NCBI GenBank assembly: GCA_964023205.1 | Contig: OZ026851.1 | Coordinates: forward strand, 15,603,637-15,667,636 | Length of the DNA: 64,000 bases | Reading direction: 5' to 3' | Origin: Lutraria lutraria | Lineage: Eukaryota > Mollusca > Bivalvia > Venerida > Mactridae | Shown: positions 58,501 to 61,500 of the stretch, piece after piece | How the letters are laid out: every line of letters begins with the position of its first letter | Numbering within the stretch: the stretch's first letter is position 1 | Position numbers and translations under genes: made by a program | The notes under the pieces: model-generated | What the model was told of the DNA's origin: nothing | Database searches by the model: none | Seen by the model: only the letters and a program-made list of their open reading frames with translations

Positions 58501-61500
58501 ATGAAACCGACCAAAAAACAGAATTCATACAGTCAGCAAGCTTATAAAAGAAATAATTTTACATTGGTATTTTTTTTCATTGGGGTTTAATGTCGCAATA
58601 ACAGCCAGCATCATAAGAAAACTATTCAAGCCGTCATGGTGGAGGAAGACCCCAGTTGTGCACCTGGGGGCTAGAACTGGCCCTGTTCCATAAGCTGGCT
58701 AGACAGTTTCTTCACATGAAGTCTGCCTGGTCTCGACAAGGATTTTATTTCACAGCATTGAGGGCCTTGTGAGCGCTAATCTGAGACCGTAACCGTTCAA
58801 CCACAGAAGCCCCTACATTGGTCCTTACCTGATATTTTCCATTTCAGAGTTGCAGTTTCTCCCTCTGCAACAGTAATGTTGTCTACAAGTACATCAACCT
58901 TTGGTTCAAACTTCTTGTCTTGCTTACTGTACAATAGAAAAACAGATACGAAATGTATTACAAAACAATAAATACATTCCCAGGGTTTAATGGTTCATTC
59001 CATGACTGTGGTCATTTCAGAGCCACCCTAGAGAGAGGGGAGATAAAATACAGGAGAACTGGGCATTTATAACTTGACTCTAATTTCGAATAGTTTTTCC
59101 TGATTCTTTATTCCATGATGGAAAGCATGGATACATACCTTACCCTCTTCCTGTGATTTTCCTAACACAGTACTCGTGTCGGTAGTGGGGATGTGGAAAC
59201 TGAAGAGTGTCTTTGAAATATCGAATGGCGGAGCTGAGATTTGAACCTATGACCTTTCGTACAGAAGTCCAGCACATTACTACCAGATCACCAAACACCC
59301 TATATGTACAAAGTAATAGTTCATATGTATTTAAAATAAATAAGTCGTACCTTTGTTCAGATGAGACAGACATGGTAACACTTCCAAGAACTGATTCAAC
59401 ATTTGGAAAGTTAACACCATAAGTGGCACCATCGTCAAGGGTAGCTTTATCCACACACAGTGTGCAGATATCACCATCTACATCAATAGTCACATTATCC
59501 CCTGATTCAACTTTCTTTCCATCTTTAGTAATGCTAGCAGAGCTCCATGATTCACCTTCAAGAAAATAAATTTACATTGACATTAATGAAACTGAAGAGC
59601 CTACACTAAGTTACCTTTTAAGTACAGTTACTGCCTGAAACAAATTATGAACTAACATTTCACAAGAAACAGGACAATGCCACCAAACCATTACAGTTTG
59701 AGCAGAAACCGTTTCCAATTCTTGTAATAGTGACCCTGACCTTGACCCAAGACTCCCAAAACAAAATCCCAGCTAGGACTCCATAACAACTTGCTGTATA
59801 CCATGTCTGACAACAAAAGGCAAATCTAGACTTATGCTTTTTAATGGAAACCAATTATTAATCCTGCCACCAGTCTAGTAATTACCCCAATCTAAAACAA
59901 TTTTTTTTTATATTGAGTTTTACGCCCCCTTTCAACAGTCAGAGTCATATGAGGTGGACAGTTCACCTAAGCATTGCTCCTGGGAAGAACCAGTACTAGA
60001 CTCCCATCCTCTGTAAGCAACTGCCGACTTTCTCACATAAAGAAACATTGTCAGTAGCATGCTCGAACCCACGACCCTCTATCAGTGAGAGGTTACAGTG
60101 ATTTGAAGTCAGTGACCTTAACCACGGAGGCGGGTCCAATCTAAAACAAGGATTTCTATTGTAACCATGATAAATTATATTTTGTAATCAAATGTAATCT
60201 TCCTACCTGTTACCTTCCACTTTAATTGGAATGTTTCTCCTTCACTGATATTAACTGACTCACTGTCAGTAAGTACGTCTACTTTTGGTTCAATTTTGTC
60301 ACCACTTTTGCTGGAAAAAATCATATGAATATTAAGCCTGGACCATTGTAATGTATAAAGCAGTCTAATATCATGCCATAATTACATCAATTCAAATATC
60401 AAAATTGAACAAATGTGACAATTAAGGGATTTTCTGTATGTTTTAGGGAAGGTACCCGAGCCCTTAAAGTCCCATGAGCTTTTTGCTATAACAATATATA
60501 TGCTAAAAACAAACAATTGCTGATATTATCCCAATATAATAATTACCGACGAAACGAGCCTTTTTTCTTCTAAAAACACTCACTAGGCTGTGAATTTTGC
60601 TTTTGTAAACTTGAAATATATACAGCGCGTGACATCACTTTATATCGTGTGCATAATATGACTGCGGGAAAACATAGCTGTTCTATAAATAGTATTTATT
60701 TCAATGCTATTGAAAAAAATACGATAGTGGTTGGGGTTGGAAACACTTTTTCTTGCTATAAAGTATGCACAAGAGGAAAATACACCGGATTCCTCTGTTA
60801 TAGAACAAACAGAAACTATTACGACCGATAAATTTACATGCTTATGGGACTTTAATATGGGGATGAAATTGCAGGTTGAAGGCTCTTTTTCAATTTTGGG
60901 AAGAAATTCTCGTCTAAAACCAATTAGGGGAAGGAAATTCATGGAGTAAAATTGGAAATAAAAATACTACCATTGGAGAGATGCTACAAGTCAATCATTG
61001 GTACAACTTGCTAAACCTGTTTTAATTAAAGACAATATAAAGTCAGCTAAATTACACAGACATAGCTTTACTGGTTTTTTAGAATAATAATGGAATCCGA
61101 AACCGGACAAGAATTTTATACTAAAAATGAATATTTGTCTAGCCATAACAATACCTTAGTTCAGATTCAACTGAAACAGTAATATTTCCAAGGACTGACT
61201 CAGAGTTTGATAAACAAACACCATACATGGCTGCATCATTGACTGAAGCTTTATCCACACTAAGTGTACAGACATCACCATCTGTATCAATGGTCACATT
61301 TCCACCTAATGAAATTTTCTTTCCATTTTTAGTAATGCTGGTTGAACTCCATGGCATACCTGTTGCAGAATAACAATATATATATCATTATATACAGTAA
61401 AACCTGTACACAAAGGCCACCCTTCAGAAAGACATAATATGGCCTTTACTAACTGGTGGCCTTTATTCAGAGATCATTTTATTCTAAATAATCAATGGCG

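Noticed and set aside
60640..60950. Overlapping ~100-codon frames on both strands in the e3-e4 intron
   Set aside because: No domain, no splice-consistent link to the gene, and both strands equally open.
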